Below, piece after piece: positions 1 through 8,833 of a DNA stretch of 64,000 nucleotides. The stretch's first letter is position 1. Each line of letters starts with the position of its first letter. The stretch spans positions 62,001 to 126,000 of the forward strand of contig NZ_JAODTZ010000019.1 of assembly GCF_025399795.1 (NCBI RefSeq), in the 5' to 3' direction. The DNA comes from Streptomyces rhizosphaerihabitans. GTDB taxonomy: Bacteria; Actinomycetota; Actinomycetes; Streptomycetales; Streptomycetaceae. The notes beneath the pieces were generated by a model. That model was not told where the DNA came from, ran no database searches, and saw nothing but the letters and a program-made list of their open reading frames with translations. Made by a program: the position numbers and the translations under genes.

Positions 1-605
1 GCGCCGTACGTCGGCTTGACGCCGACCGTGCCGGTGACGGCGGCCGGCTGGCGGATGGAACCGCCGGTGTCGGTGCCGATCGCGAGGGGCGCCTGGTAGG
101 AGGCGAGGGCCGCGGAGGAGCCGCCGCCCGAGCCGCCGGGGATCCGGGTGAGGTCCCAGGGGTTGCCGGTCGGACCGTACGCGCTGTTCTCGGTGGAGGA
201 CCCCATGGCGAACTCGTCCATGTTGGTCTTGCCGAGGATGACGACGTCGGCGGCCTTCAGCTTCTTGGTGAGGGTCGCGTCGTACGGCGGGATCCAGCCT
301 TCGAGGATCTTCGAGCCGACGGTGGTCGGGATCCCCTCGGTGGTGAAGATGTCCTTGAGCGCGAGCGGCACACCGGCGAGCGGGCCGAGCTTCTCGCCGG
401 CCGCGCGCTTGGCGTCCACGGCACGCGCCTGGGCGAGGGCGCCCTCGCGGTCGACGTGCAGGAAGGCGTGCACCTTCTCGTCGACGGCCTCGATACGGGC
501 GAGGTGGGCCTCGGTGACCTCGACGGCGGTCAGTTCGCCCGTCGCGATCTTCTCGGCGATCTCGGCCGCGGTGAGCTTGATGATGTTGACGTTGGTGTCC
601 GTCAT
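1..605 (-). CDS. gatA: Asp-tRNA(Asn)/Glu-tRNA(Gln) amidotransferase subunit A (3' part outside window)
   Basis: Catalytic subunit of the GatCAB amidotransferase, which converts mischarged Glu-tRNA(Gln) or Asp-tRNA(Asn) to the amide form in the cytoplasm. About 201 N-terminal residues are visible, starting MTDTNVNIIKLTAAEIAEKI. The amidase-signature core is present: the catalytic-lysine stretch ALKDIF, the GKTNMDEFAMGS segment and the serine-rich GGSGGGSSAA loop followed by GTDTGGSIR. The start at 605 lies 5 nt after the gatC stop, so the two are translationally coupled. The rest runs off the left edge of the window. Identification is secure from these family motifs. Confidence 0.97.
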   Translation of the reverse strand, partial: MTDTNVNIIKLTAAEIAEKIATGELTAVEVTEAHLARIEAVDEKVHAFLHVDREGALAQARAVDAKRAAGEKLGPLAGVPLALKDIFTTEGIPTTVGSKILEGWIPPYDATLTKKLKAADVVILGKTNMDEFAMGSSTENSAYGPTGNPWDLTRIPGGSGGGSSAALASYQAPLAIGTDTGGSIRQPAAVTGTVGVKPTYG

Positions 606-610
606 GGTGA

Positions 611-907
611 TTAGTCCTCCCCCAGGATCTGCGGCACCTTGAAACGCCGCTGCTCCTGGGCCGGGGCGCCGGAGAGCGCCTGCTCGGGGGTGAGCGACGG
701 ACGGACCTCGTCCACGCGCATGACGTTCGTCAGCGGCAGCGGATGAGAGGTCGGCGGTACGTCTTGGTCGGCGACCTCGCTGACGCGGGCGACCGCGCCG
801 ATGATGTCGTCGAGCTGGCCGGCGAAGTGGTCGAGCTCTTCGCCCTTCAGCTCCAGACGCGCCAGCCGTGCGAGGTGGGCGACCTCCTCGCGCGTGATGC
901 CAGGCAT
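611..907 (-). CDS. gatC: Asp-tRNA(Asn)/Glu-tRNA(Gln) amidotransferase subunit C
   Basis: Small 98-residue subunit that wraps GatA and GatB in the tRNA-dependent amidotransferase. It begins MPGITREEVAHLARLARLEL, the usual GatC start, and carries the typical TNVMRVDEVRPSL segment and a C-terminal VPQIL motif. Length is normal for the family. It is the first gene of the visible gatC-gatA operon. A possible promoter lies in the leader just upstream, where the minus strand reads TAGGAT near 940-950; this is only a weak match. Confidence 0.97.
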   Translation of the reverse strand: MPGITREEVAHLARLARLELKGEELDHFAGQLDDIIGAVARVSEVADQDVPPTSHPLPLTNVMRVDEVRPSLTPEQALSGAPAQEQRRFKVPQILGED

Positions 908-1225
908 GCAGCGATCCTCTGGGGTGAGTGTGTGTGGTTTGGCCCAATCCTATGGGGCCGGGCACCGTGCCCGCGCCCGGGTTTACTCCCGGCACGCTCC
1001 GGAACACACCCTGCGGGACGGTTGGCGCCCTGAAAGAGCACGGTCAACCACGTGACCGACCACGGACGGAGACCGTGAGCGGGGCGGGGCCAACGGTGGG
1101 CGGGGCCGGCGACGGGTGCAGCCCGCGGGCGGGCCGGTAACCCACGGCGGAACCGACGCCGACGGCGGGTCGGCCCCGCGGGAGAGCTGGGCCTGTCGGG
1201 TGAGGGTCACGGGTGGTGCGTGGGC
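908..1225. other. Intergenic region between gatC and rmdB
   Basis: About 320 bases without a credible gene. Several short ORFs cross it on both strands but none has a domain, a good ribosome binding site or typical codon bias. It presumably holds the gatC promoter at its left end; the rmdB terminator lies just to the right. Confidence 0.6.
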
Positions 1226-1259
1226 GGGAGACATTCGGCCGGAGGCCGGAATGTCTCCC
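1226..1259 (-). terminator. Hairpin terminator of rmdB
   Basis: GGGAGACATTC at 1226-1236 pairs perfectly with GAATGTCTCCC at 1249-1259; the inner GGCC/GGCC extends the stem with one bulged base. It lies 14 nt beyond the rmdB stop. There is no clear T-tract, which is common for Streptomyces terminators. Confidence 0.75.
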
Positions 1260-1272
1260 CCTGAAAAGGGGA

Positions 1273-3513
1273 CTACTCCGCCGCGGGCAACGCGGCGCGG
1301 GGCCGCTGCCATCCCCGGGACCCCCGGGCCAGCAGCCACGCGGTGGCCTCGTCGGGCGGCATCGCCGCGGCGACCAGCCACCCCTGCACGGCGTCGCAGC
1401 CGAGATCCCGCAGCCGCTCCCACGTCTCGTCGTCCTCGACGCCCTCCGCCACGACGAGCAGACCCAGCGAATGCGCGAGGTCGACGGTGCAGCGCACGAT
1501 CTCGGCGTCCTCGGTGTCCACGGCGAGCCGTGCGACGAACGAGCGGTCGATCTTCAGCTCGCTGACCGGGAGCCGGCGCAGATGGACGAGCGAGGAGTAC
1601 CCGGTGCCGAAGTCGTCCAGCGACATCTTCACGCCGTGCGCGGTGAGAGCCGCGAGGGTGTCGGCGGCCCGCTGCGGGTCCTCCAGGAGCACGTGCTCCG
1701 TTATCTCCAGTTGGAGCGCTCCCGCGGGGACTCCGTGCCGGGCGAGGCGGGCGGCGACGGCGCCGGCGAACCCCGGCGTATGCACGTCGCGCGGCGACAC
1801 GTTCACCGCGACCGGCACGTACAGGCCCTGGGCCCGCCAGCGCGCGACCTGCCCGAGGGCGGTCTCCAGGACGTACTCGGTGAGGTGGGGCATCAGCCCG
1901 GACGACTCGGCGATGGCGATGAACTCGTCCGGCGGTACCTTGCCGCGCTCGGGATGCACCCAGCGGACCAGTGCCTCCAGTCCGGCCACCTGTCCGTCGA
2001 AGCGGACCTTGGGCTGGTAGTGCAGTTCGACGTCGCCGGTGTCCAGGGCCCGGCGCAGGTCGCCCAGCAGACCCAGCCGGTCGGGAGTGTTGGAGTCCCG
2101 CTTCGACTCGTACACCTCCACACCCGTCCGGTCCCGCTTCGCCTGGTACATCGCGATGTCCGCCCGGCGCAGCAGCCCCTCCGCGTCGAGCGCGTGGTCG
2201 GGGAAGACGGCGAGCCCGGCGCTGGCCTCCAGGACGAGGGTGAGTCCGTCGAGGTCGAGCGGCGAACCGAGGGCGGCGACCAGATTGCGGGCGACCCGAG
2301 TGGCCGACGTGGTGGAGTCCGCGACCGGCAGTAAGACGGCGAACTCGTCACCGCCGAGCCGCGCGGCCTCCGCCCCGCGTGGCAGTGCGAGCCGCAGCCT
2401 GTCGGCTATCTGGAGGAGCAGCCGGTCACCGGCGAGATGCCCCAGGGTGTCGTTCACCGAACGGAAGCGGTCCAGGTCGATCAGCATCAGGGCGGAGCGT
2501 GCGCCGATACGCTCGGCGTCGTCCAGCGCGGTCCAGGTGCGCTCCAGCAGCCACTGACGGTTGGGCAGCCCGGTGAGCGGGTCGCGCAGTTGCTCCTCGG
2601 CCCGTGCGCGGGCTATCCACAGAGTGGAGTCGAGGGCGATCAGCGGGATCGAGAACAGGGGCAGCAGCATCGGCTGGGCCACCGCGACGACGCAGATCAG
2701 CGGCGCGATGCCGAGCAGCGCCACCGCGACGAGTCCCTGTCTCACCAGGGCCGTACGGGCGACGGTGGGCAGACCGCCGCCGCGCGGTGCGTTCAGGTAC
2801 CAGAGCAGGGCGCGGGTGACCGCGAGGTAGGCGCCCGCCACCAGCACCACCTGAGGGGCGGCGTACAACGTCCAGGCCAAGGGGTCCCAGGGCGCCTCGA
2901 CGCTCGGGAACCGTCCGAACGACGCGAGGACCAGGGCTCCGGCCCCGATGCCGAGGATGTCGACCGCGCCGTGCAGCACTCCTTGGCGCCAGCGGTTGCG
3001 GCGGGCGGTGCCGACCAGGACGACGACGGTCAGGCTGACCATGCCGGCGGCAACCCAGCCGTAGAGCAGCAGGACGGCGAGGGTGAGTGCCGCGCCGGAG
3101 CCGGTGCCGCCCCACCAGCGGGCACGGCCGAGCGCGACCAGGTGGCCGACGATGACGCCGGTCAGCAGTGCCAGCGACCAGCCGACTGCGCCGCACGGAA
3201 AGAGCGCGTGGTGACCGGTGAACGCCCGGTAGAAGCCCGCGCCCAGGACGAACGCGGCGGTGGCCACGACCACCGACGGCAGTGCGGGCCAGGACATGTG
3301 GCGTTCGGGATCGTGGCCGGGCAGGCCGGCGCCGCGCTCGGCGGTGAGACGGCCGACGCCGGGGACGACGGGGGCGGCGAGCGGTGCGGCGCCGAACCCG
3401 CTCGGGGCGGGGCGCCCCGAAGGCCGTCCCGTCCGCAGGCCTGCCAGCCATGTGCCGGTCATCCGGCGCAGGCGCAGCCGCGAGTCGGGAGCGGCGCTCT
3501 CGGTCGGTTCCAT
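1273..3513 (-). CDS. rmdB: Membrane-bound GGDEF-EAL protein (c-di-GMP turnover), RmdB-like
   Basis: Predicted integral membrane enzyme of cyclic-di-GMP metabolism, 746 residues from the ATG at 3513. Hydrophobic segments between about residues 80 and 310 make a multi-span membrane region. A GGDEF domain follows, with intact GGDEF at residues 387-391, then an EAL domain with EAL at 513-515 and the conserved DDFGTGYSSL metal loop and KIDRSFV segment. Both catalytic domains look complete. Position next to ligA and gat genes matches S. coelicolor rmdB (SCO5495), reported as a phosphodiesterase affecting development; that assignment is from memory. Residue 394 is encoded by a TTA codon (2332-2334), so translation may depend on the bldA tRNA. 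An upstream extension to 3660 is possible but lacks family-like sequence; the chosen start has a GGGA-type ribosome binding site. Confidence 0.9.
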   Translation of the reverse strand: MEPTESAAPDSRLRLRRMTGTWLAGLRTGRPSGRPAPSGFGAAPLAAPVVPGVGRLTAERGAGLPGHDPERHMSWPALPSVVVATAAFVLGAGFYRAFTGHHALFPCGAVGWSLALLTGVIVGHLVALGRARWWGGTGSGAALTLAVLLLYGWVAAGMVSLTVVVLVGTARRNRWRQGVLHGAVDILGIGAGALVLASFGRFPSVEAPWDPLAWTLYAAPQVVLVAGAYLAVTRALLWYLNAPRGGGLPTVARTALVRQGLVAVALLGIAPLICVVAVAQPMLLPLFSIPLIALDSTLWIARARAEEQLRDPLTGLPNRQWLLERTWTALDDAERIGARSALMLIDLDRFRSVNDTLGHLAGDRLLLQIADRLRLALPRGAEAARLGGDEFAVLLPVADSTTSATRVARNLVAALGSPLDLDGLTLVLEASAGLAVFPDHALDAEGLLRRADIAMYQAKRDRTGVEVYESKRDSNTPDRLGLLGDLRRALDTGDVELHYQPKVRFDGQVAGLEALVRWVHPERGKVPPDEFIAIAESSGLMPHLTEYVLETALGQVARWRAQGLYVPVAVNVSPRDVHTPGFAGAVAARLARHGVPAGALQLEITEHVLLEDPQRAADTLAALTAHGVKMSLDDFGTGYSSLVHLRRLPVSELKIDRSFVARLAVDTEDAEIVRCTVDLAHSLGLLVVAEGVEDDETWERLRDLGCDAVQGWLVAAAMPPDEATAWLLARGSRGWQRPRAALPAAE

Positions 3514-3773
3514 TCCCGTCCCTCTCACTGCCGGCGGTGCCCACGCCACGCGGTCCGTTGCCGGCGACAACTGCCAACGGCGCCGCGGCGGAAAGCCCTT
3601 CCCCCGGCTCGTGCGGAGCTGGGGATGCGCCAACCGCAGCCGGGCACGGCAGGCGCACACGTCAACAGTAGGCCGCAGAAGGCTTCCACGGGCAGCGGTC
3701 GACCACGGTTGCCCGAATTCGACCTAGTCACCCGCATACAGCCGATATACGCCGAACGGGTGGCCTTCAACCG

Positions 3774-5969
3774 CTATTCCTCGATCGGAAGCGCGACCTC
3801 CGCCGCCGCGTCCGGTCCTTGTCCGAGCAGGACTGCGAAGCCCTCCTCGTTCAGGACCGGAACCTTCAACTGCATCGCCTTGTCGTACTTCGAGCCAGGA
3901 TTGTCGCCCACCACGACGAAGGATGTCTTCTTCGAAACAGAACCGGTCACTTTTGCTCCACGGCTCTGGAGTTCCTCCTTCGCCCCGTCCCGCGTGTGGT
4001 GTTCGAGCGTGCCCGTGACCACGACGGTGAGTCCTTCGAGCGGACGGGGCCCTTCGTCCTCGCCCGCTCCCTCGTCCTCCATCCGGACTCCGGCGGCCTT
4101 CCACTTGCGGATGATCTCGCGGTGCCAGTCCTCGGCGAACCACTCCTTGAGCGAGGCGGCGATGATCGACCCGACGCCCTCGGTGGTGGCGAGCTCCTCC
4201 TCGGTGGCCTCCTCGATCCGGTCCACCGAGCGGAACTCGCGGGCCAGCGCCTCGGCCGCGACCGGGCCGACATGCCGGATCGACAGACCGGTGAGGAAGC
4301 GCGCGAGCGGGCGGTCCTTGGCGGCCGCGATGTTCTCCAGCATGGCAAGGGCGTTCTTCTTGGGCTCGCCCTGCTGGTTGGCGAAGACCGTGGCGATCTT
4401 CTCCTCGCCGGTCTTCGGGTCGCGCTTGGGCAGACCGCTGTCCTGGTCGAGGACGTACGCCCTGATGGGCAGCAGCCGCTCGATGGTGAGGTCGAAGAGG
4501 TCGCTCTCGTCCTTCAGCGGGGGCTCGGACGGCTCCAGCGGCTTGGTGAGGGCCGCCGCGGCGACGTACCCGAAGTGCTCGATGTCCAGCGCCTTGCGGC
4601 CCGCGAGGTAGAACAGCCGCTCGCGCAACTGGGCAGGGCAGGCCCGCGCGTTCGGGCAGCGCAGGTCGACGTCGCCCTCCTTCATGGGCCGCAGCGCCGT
4701 GCCGCACTCGGGGCACTCGGCCGGCATCACGAACTCCCGCTCGCTGCCGTCGCGCAGGTCGGCGACCGGTCCGAGGATCTCCGGAATGACGTCCCCGGCC
4801 TTGCGCAGCACCACCGTGTCCCCGATGAGAACGCCCTTGGCCTTCACCACGTCCTGGTTGTGCAGGGTGGCGAACTCGACCTCGGAACCCGCGACCGTGA
4901 CCGGCTCGACCTGTGCGTACGGCGTGACCCGGCCCGTACGGCCCACGCCGACACGGATGTTGACGAGCTTGGTGTTGACCTCCTCGGGCGCGTACTTCCA
5001 GGCGATCGCCCAGCGCGGTGCGCGCGCGGTGGAGCCGAGCCGCCCCTGCAGGGGGATCTCGTCGAGCTTGACGACCACCCCGTCGATCTCGTGCTCCACG
5101 GAATGGCGGTTCTCGTCGTAGTACGCGATGAACTCCCGTACGCCGTCGAGGTCGTCGACCACCTTGGCGTAGCGCGTGGTCGGCAGCCCCCAGGTGTGCA
5201 GCAGGCCGTAGGCCTCGGAGAGCCTGCCGAGGCCCTCGAAACTCTCCAGGGCGCCGATGCCGTGGACGACCATGTGGAGCGGACGGGTCGCGGTGACGCG
5301 CGGGTCCTTCTGGCGCAGCGAACCGGCCGCCGCGTTGCGCGGGTTGGCGAAGGGCTTGTCGCCCGCCTCCACCAGCCGGGCGTTGAGCTCCTCGAACTTC
5401 TCCATCGGGAAGTAGACCTCGCCGCGGATCTCCACGAGGTCCGGGACACGGTCGCCCGTCAGACGGTCCGGAATCTCCTCGATCGTACGGACGTTGGGCG
5501 TGATGTCCTCGCCCGTACGGCCGTCGCCGCGGGTCGCCGCGCGCGTGAGGCGGCCGTGCTCGTACGTCAGGTTGACGGCGAGGCCGTCGACCTTCAGCTC
5601 GCACAGGAAGTGGTGTTCGGAGGCGCCCACGTCCTTGGCGACGCGCTCGGCCCAGGCGGCCAGCTCCAGATCGGAGAAGGCGTTGTCGAGCGACAGCATG
5701 CGCTGGCGGTGCTGGACCGAGGTGAACTCCGTGGCGTACGCTCCCGCGACCTTCTGGGTCGGCGAGTCCGGCGTCCGCAGCTCGGAATACTCCCCCTCCA
5801 GCGCCTCCAGGGAGCGCAGGAGCGTGTCGAACTCCGCGTCGCTGACGACCGGGGCGTCCTTCACGTAGTACCGGAAGCGGTGCTCCTCGATCTGCTCGGC
5901 GAGCTGCGCGTGCCTCTCCCGTGCCTCGGCGGGTACCGATGTGGGCTCTGCGTGCTTTTCGCCGGCCAC
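3774..5969 (-). CDS. ligA: NAD-dependent DNA ligase
   Basis: Replicative NAD-dependent DNA ligase that seals nicks in duplex DNA; 731 residues, slightly longer than average. The adenylation lysine is in ELKVDG (K126). Next come the OB-fold region, a Cys4-type zinc finger (CPECGTALRP then CPNARACPAQ), helix-hairpin-helix repeats and a C-terminal BRCT domain (about residues 640-720, with VVVTGTL and the VVGDNPGSKYDKA segment). All parts are intact. The next gene on the same strand, the MetE-like gene starting at 6992, ends only 15 nt upstream, so the two are probably cotranscribed. Confidence 0.98.
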   Translation of the reverse strand: MAGEKHAEPTSVPAEARERHAQLAEQIEEHRFRYYVKDAPVVSDAEFDTLLRSLEALEGEYSELRTPDSPTQKVAGAYATEFTSVQHRQRMLSLDNAFSDLELAAWAERVAKDVGASEHHFLCELKVDGLAVNLTYEHGRLTRAATRGDGRTGEDITPNVRTIEEIPDRLTGDRVPDLVEIRGEVYFPMEKFEELNARLVEAGDKPFANPRNAAAGSLRQKDPRVTATRPLHMVVHGIGALESFEGLGRLSEAYGLLHTWGLPTTRYAKVVDDLDGVREFIAYYDENRHSVEHEIDGVVVKLDEIPLQGRLGSTARAPRWAIAWKYAPEEVNTKLVNIRVGVGRTGRVTPYAQVEPVTVAGSEVEFATLHNQDVVKAKGVLIGDTVVLRKAGDVIPEILGPVADLRDGSEREFVMPAECPECGTALRPMKEGDVDLRCPNARACPAQLRERLFYLAGRKALDIEHFGYVAAAALTKPLEPSEPPLKDESDLFDLTIERLLPIRAYVLDQDSGLPKRDPKTGEEKIATVFANQQGEPKKNALAMLENIAAAKDRPLARFLTGLSIRHVGPVAAEALAREFRSVDRIEEATEEELATTEGVGSIIAASLKEWFAEDWHREIIRKWKAAGVRMEDEGAGEDEGPRPLEGLTVVVTGTLEHHTRDGAKEELQSRGAKVTGSVSKKTSFVVVGDNPGSKYDKAMQLKVPVLNEEGFAVLLGQGPDAAAEVALPIEE

Positions 5970-5984
5970 CGTTGTGTCCTCCCG

Positions 5985-6992
5985 TTACTCTGGGTTGTCC
6001 GCGAGGGATCTCGCCGCCCGGACGCAGTGGGCCAGCGCCTTGCGCGCGAAGTCGGGGGAAGCCCCCGCGAGTCCGCACGACGGAGTGAGCGTGACCGCCT
6101 CCGCGAGAAGACCCGGCCGCAGCCCCAGCCTGCGCCACAGCGTCCTGACACCCATGACGCTACCGGCAGGGTCCGACAATGGGACGTCCGCGCCGGGGAC
6201 GACACCGGCGAACAGACGCGTACCGCCCTCGACCGCTTCCCCGATCGCGTCGTCGTCACGATCTGTGAGGAGCGAGAAGTCGAAGGAGATGGCCGAAACG
6301 CCCGCCCTGCGCAACAGGGCGAAGGGGACGTCGGGCGCGCAGGAGTGGACCACGACGGGCCCGCCGCCGTGTACCCCGACGACGTCCCGGAGCCTGGCCT
6401 CGGCGACCTGACGGTCCACGGCGCGGTTGGTGCGGTAGCCGCTGGCGGTCGGTACCTGGCCGCGGAGCACGGCGACGAGGGAGGGTTCGTCGAGCTGCAG
6501 AACGATCTGGGCGCCGGGAATCCGTCGGCGTACCTCTTCGAGGTGCAGGCGCAGTCCCTCGGCGAGCGATCCCGCGAGGTCGCGGCAGGCGCCCGGGTCG
6601 GAGAGGGCGGACTCGCCGTTCCTCAGCTCCAGTCCGGCGGCGAGGGTCCAGGGACCGACGGCCTGCACCTTCAGCGGGCCCTCGTAGCCCTGGGTGAACT
6701 CCTCCAGGGCGTCGAGGTCCTCCCCCAGCCACGACCTGGCCCGCTTGGTGTCCCGGCCCGGCCGGTCCCCGAACCGCCAGCCGCTGGGCTCCACGCGCGC
6801 GTACAGCTCGACGAGCATTCCGGCGGTCCGGCCGATCATGTCCGCCCCGGGCCCCCGTGCGGGCAGTTCGGCGAGGAACGGGAAGTCGTCGAGGGAACCG
6901 GTGACGGTCTTCGCGGCCTCCCGCGCGTCACCGCCCGGCATGGACCCGACCCCGGTGGCGGAACCGAACCTGAACTCGCTGTTTTCGCTCAC
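5985..6992 (-). CDS. Short MetE-like methionine synthase (cobalamin-independent, C-terminal domain type)
   Basis: 335 residues, resembling only the catalytic C-terminal half of cobalamin-independent methionine synthase. The N-terminal GVGSMPGGD motif, QLDEPSLVAVL, HSCAPDV and TPSCGLAG segments are all present; the His and two Cys residues are the expected zinc ligands and the Asp/Glu the substrate contacts. Standalone proteins of this size lack the folate-binding half of MetE, so the methyl donor may be something other than the usual triglutamyl folate (inference). It precedes ligA by 15 nt on the same strand. Annotated in actinomycetes as methionine synthase; actual substrate not established from sequence. 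Confidence 0.85.
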   Translation of the reverse strand: MSENSEFRFGSATGVGSMPGGDAREAAKTVTGSLDDFPFLAELPARGPGADMIGRTAGMLVELYARVEPSGWRFGDRPGRDTKRARSWLGEDLDALEEFTQGYEGPLKVQAVGPWTLAAGLELRNGESALSDPGACRDLAGSLAEGLRLHLEEVRRRIPGAQIVLQLDEPSLVAVLRGQVPTASGYRTNRAVDRQVAEARLRDVVGVHGGGPVVVHSCAPDVPFALLRRAGVSAISFDFSLLTDRDDDAIGEAVEGGTRLFAGVVPGADVPLSDPAGSVMGVRTLWRRLGLRPGLLAEAVTLTPSCGLAGASPDFARKALAHCVRAARSLADNPE

Positions 6993-7050
6993 CCCGGAAG
7001 CGTACGTAATCCCCGGGGGCGGATCAGCCGCCCGGCGTCCCCGGGGAAGG

Positions 7051-7749
7051 TCAGCCGCCCGGCCGCACCGTCAGGTCGTTGACCTCGGCGTCCCGGGGCA
7101 GGTCGAGTGCCATCAGGATCGTCGTCGCCACCGACTCGGGGTCGATCCACCTCGCCGCGTCGTACTCCTTGCCCTCCTGCTGGTGGACCTTGGCCTGCAT
7201 GGGACTGGCGGTACGGCCCGGGTAGACGGAGGTCACCCGGACCCCGGCCGCGTGCTCCTCGTGGCGCAGGGAGTCGGCGAGGGCCTTCAGTCCGTGCTTG
7301 GACGCGGCGTAGGCGGACCAGTCGGCGTGGGCGTTCAGGCCGGCGCCGGAGTTCACGAAGAGCACGTGTCCCTGGGCGAGGCGGAGCTGGGGCAGGAAGT
7401 GCCGGGTCAGCTCGGCGGGGGCGATCAGGTTGACGTTGAGCTGATGGCGCCAGGACTTCGGGGTCAGTTCGCCGACCGGGCCGAGGTCGACCACACCCGC
7501 GATGTGCAGCAGGGAGTCGACGCTGCCGGGGAGCGTCTGGTGCGAGAACGCCCAGGAGAGCTTGTCGGGGTCCGCCAGATCGCCGACCAGGGTCTTCGCC
7601 CCGGGGAACGCGGCGGCCAGTTCCTTCGCGCGGCCGGCGTCGCGCGCGTGGAGCACGAGTTCGTCCCCGCGCGCGTGAAGACGGCGGGCGACGGCCGCGC
7701 CGATGCCGGAACCGGCCCCGGTGATCACATGTGTAGCCATGGACGCCAT
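7051..7749 (-). CDS. Short-chain dehydrogenase/reductase
   Basis: Classical SDR of about 232 residues. The cofactor motif TGAGSGIG lies near the N-terminus, NSGA in the middle and the catalytic YAASK motif near residue 150, with a serine in the SGAGLN segment completing the triad. The pattern fits an NAD(P)-dependent oxidoreductase of unknown substrate. Two starts are possible (7749 or 7740, reading MASM or MATHV); neither has a strong ribosome binding site. It stands alone between the MetE-like gene and the LOG-family gene. Confidence 0.9.
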   Translation of the reverse strand: MASMATHVITGAGSGIGAAVARRLHARGDELVLHARDAGRAKELAAAFPGAKTLVGDLADPDKLSWAFSHQTLPGSVDSLLHIAGVVDLGPVGELTPKSWRHQLNVNLIAPAELTRHFLPQLRLAQGHVLFVNSGAGLNAHADWSAYAASKHGLKALADSLRHEEHAAGVRVTSVYPGRTASPMQAKVHQQEGKEYDAARWIDPESVATTILMALDLPRDAEVNDLTVRPGG

Positions 7750-7845
7750 GCTCGCATCACCGGGTACCGGCCTCGAACCGGGTTCCGGCACCTCAGCCGG
7801 TGCCGACGCGTCACGGACGCGGACGCCTCGGCGGGTATCGGCGCC

Positions 7846-8385
7846 TCAGCGGATGCCGGCGCTCTCCTCCAGGTAGGCCAGCGCCCCCACCGGCTCCTCG
7901 GCGAAGAACACCAGATCGGTGAGCGGGCGCGGCAGGAAGCCCTCGGCGTCCATCCGGCGGAACTGCTCCTTGAGGCCGTCGTAGAAGCCTGCCGTGTTGA
8001 GCAGGACCACCGGCTTCTCGGTCTTCCCGTGCTTCTTCAGCTCCAGGATCTCGGTCGCCTCGTCCAGGGTCCCGGTGCCGCCGACCATGACGACCACCGC
8101 GTCGGCCTTCGCCAGGAGCAGTGCCTTGCGCTCGGCCAGGTCACGGGCGATGACCATCTCGTCGGCGCCGGGCCGGGCCTTGGCTGCCAGGAAGTCCACG
8201 GAGACGCCCACGAGCCGTCCGCCCGCCTCCTGGACGCCGTCGGCGACCACCTTCATCAGCCCGACGTCGGAGCCGCCCCACACCAGGGTGTGGCCGCCCT
8301 TGCCGAGGAGTTCGGCGAACTCCCGCGCGGGGCGCGTGTAGCGGTCGTCGAGGTCGGCGGCGGAGAGGAAGACACAGATGTTCAT
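7846..8385 (-). CDS. LOG-family (TIGR00730) nucleotide 5'-monophosphate phosphoribohydrolase-like protein
   Basis: 179 residues, Rossmann-like. It has the family loop in the form VGGTGTLDEATEIL, a variant of the usual PGGxGTxxE, and the WGGSDVGLM segment of the nucleotide pocket. Members release a base from a nucleoside monophosphate (cytokinin-activating LOG enzymes and bacterial homologues). The catalytic Glu of the GTxxE element is kept. It is divergent from the DUF427 gene with only 50 bases between the starts. Physiological substrate cannot be read from sequence. Confidence 0.88.
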   Translation of the reverse strand: MNICVFLSAADLDDRYTRPAREFAELLGKGGHTLVWGGSDVGLMKVVADGVQEAGGRLVGVSVDFLAAKARPGADEMVIARDLAERKALLLAKADAVVVMVGGTGTLDEATEILELKKHGKTEKPVVLLNTAGFYDGLKEQFRRMDAEGFLPRPLTDLVFFAEEPVGALAYLEESAGIR

Positions 8386-8435
8386 GTCTTCACGGTACGC
8401 GGGAACGATTCGGGGCTCGCGAGCGCTTTCCCGGT

Positions 8436-8759
8436 ATGGCTGAAGGACACACGATCACCATCGAGCAGGGCGCACAGCACGTCCGCGTCGTGCACGGCGG
8501 CCAGGTCCTGGCGGAGAGCGACCGCCCCCTGGTGCTGCGCGAGACCGGCTGTCCGGTGCGTTACTACCTACCGCCCGAGGACGTCCGCCTGGACCTGCTG
8601 ACGCCCTCCGACACCCACACGTACTGCCCCTTCAAGGGCACCGCGTCCTACTGGTCGCGCCCCGACGCGGCGGATCTGGTGTGGGCCTATCCCGACCCCA
8701 AGCCCGATGTCTCCGAGATCAGGGACCATCTCTGCTTCTACGAGGCGGACGTGTCCTGA
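8436..8759 (+). CDS. DUF427 domain protein
   Basis: 107 residues, a complete single DUF427 domain. The typical pattern is visible: a tryptophan/valine-rich first half, VLRETGCPVRYYLPPEDV, then the hallmark THTYCPFKGTASYWS and WAYPDPKPDVSEIRDHLCFY. The biochemical role of this family is unknown. It is followed 74 bases later by a hydrolase gene on the same strand, so the pair may be cotranscribed. Confidence 0.92.
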   Translation: MAEGHTITIEQGAQHVRVVHGGQVLAESDRPLVLRETGCPVRYYLPPEDVRLDLLTPSDTHTYCPFKGTASYWSRPDAADLVWAYPDPKPDVSEIRDHLCFYEADVS

Positions 8760-8833
8760 GTTCCGGGCGGACCTGGGCCGACGCGGGCGTGGTGACGCGA
8801 TGAGTTCCCCCTCGCCCGGCAGTCTCTACCGAC

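Noticed and set aside
1213..2334. 373-codon plus-strand ORF opposite rmdB
   Set aside because: Antisense shadow of intact GGDEF-EAL domains.
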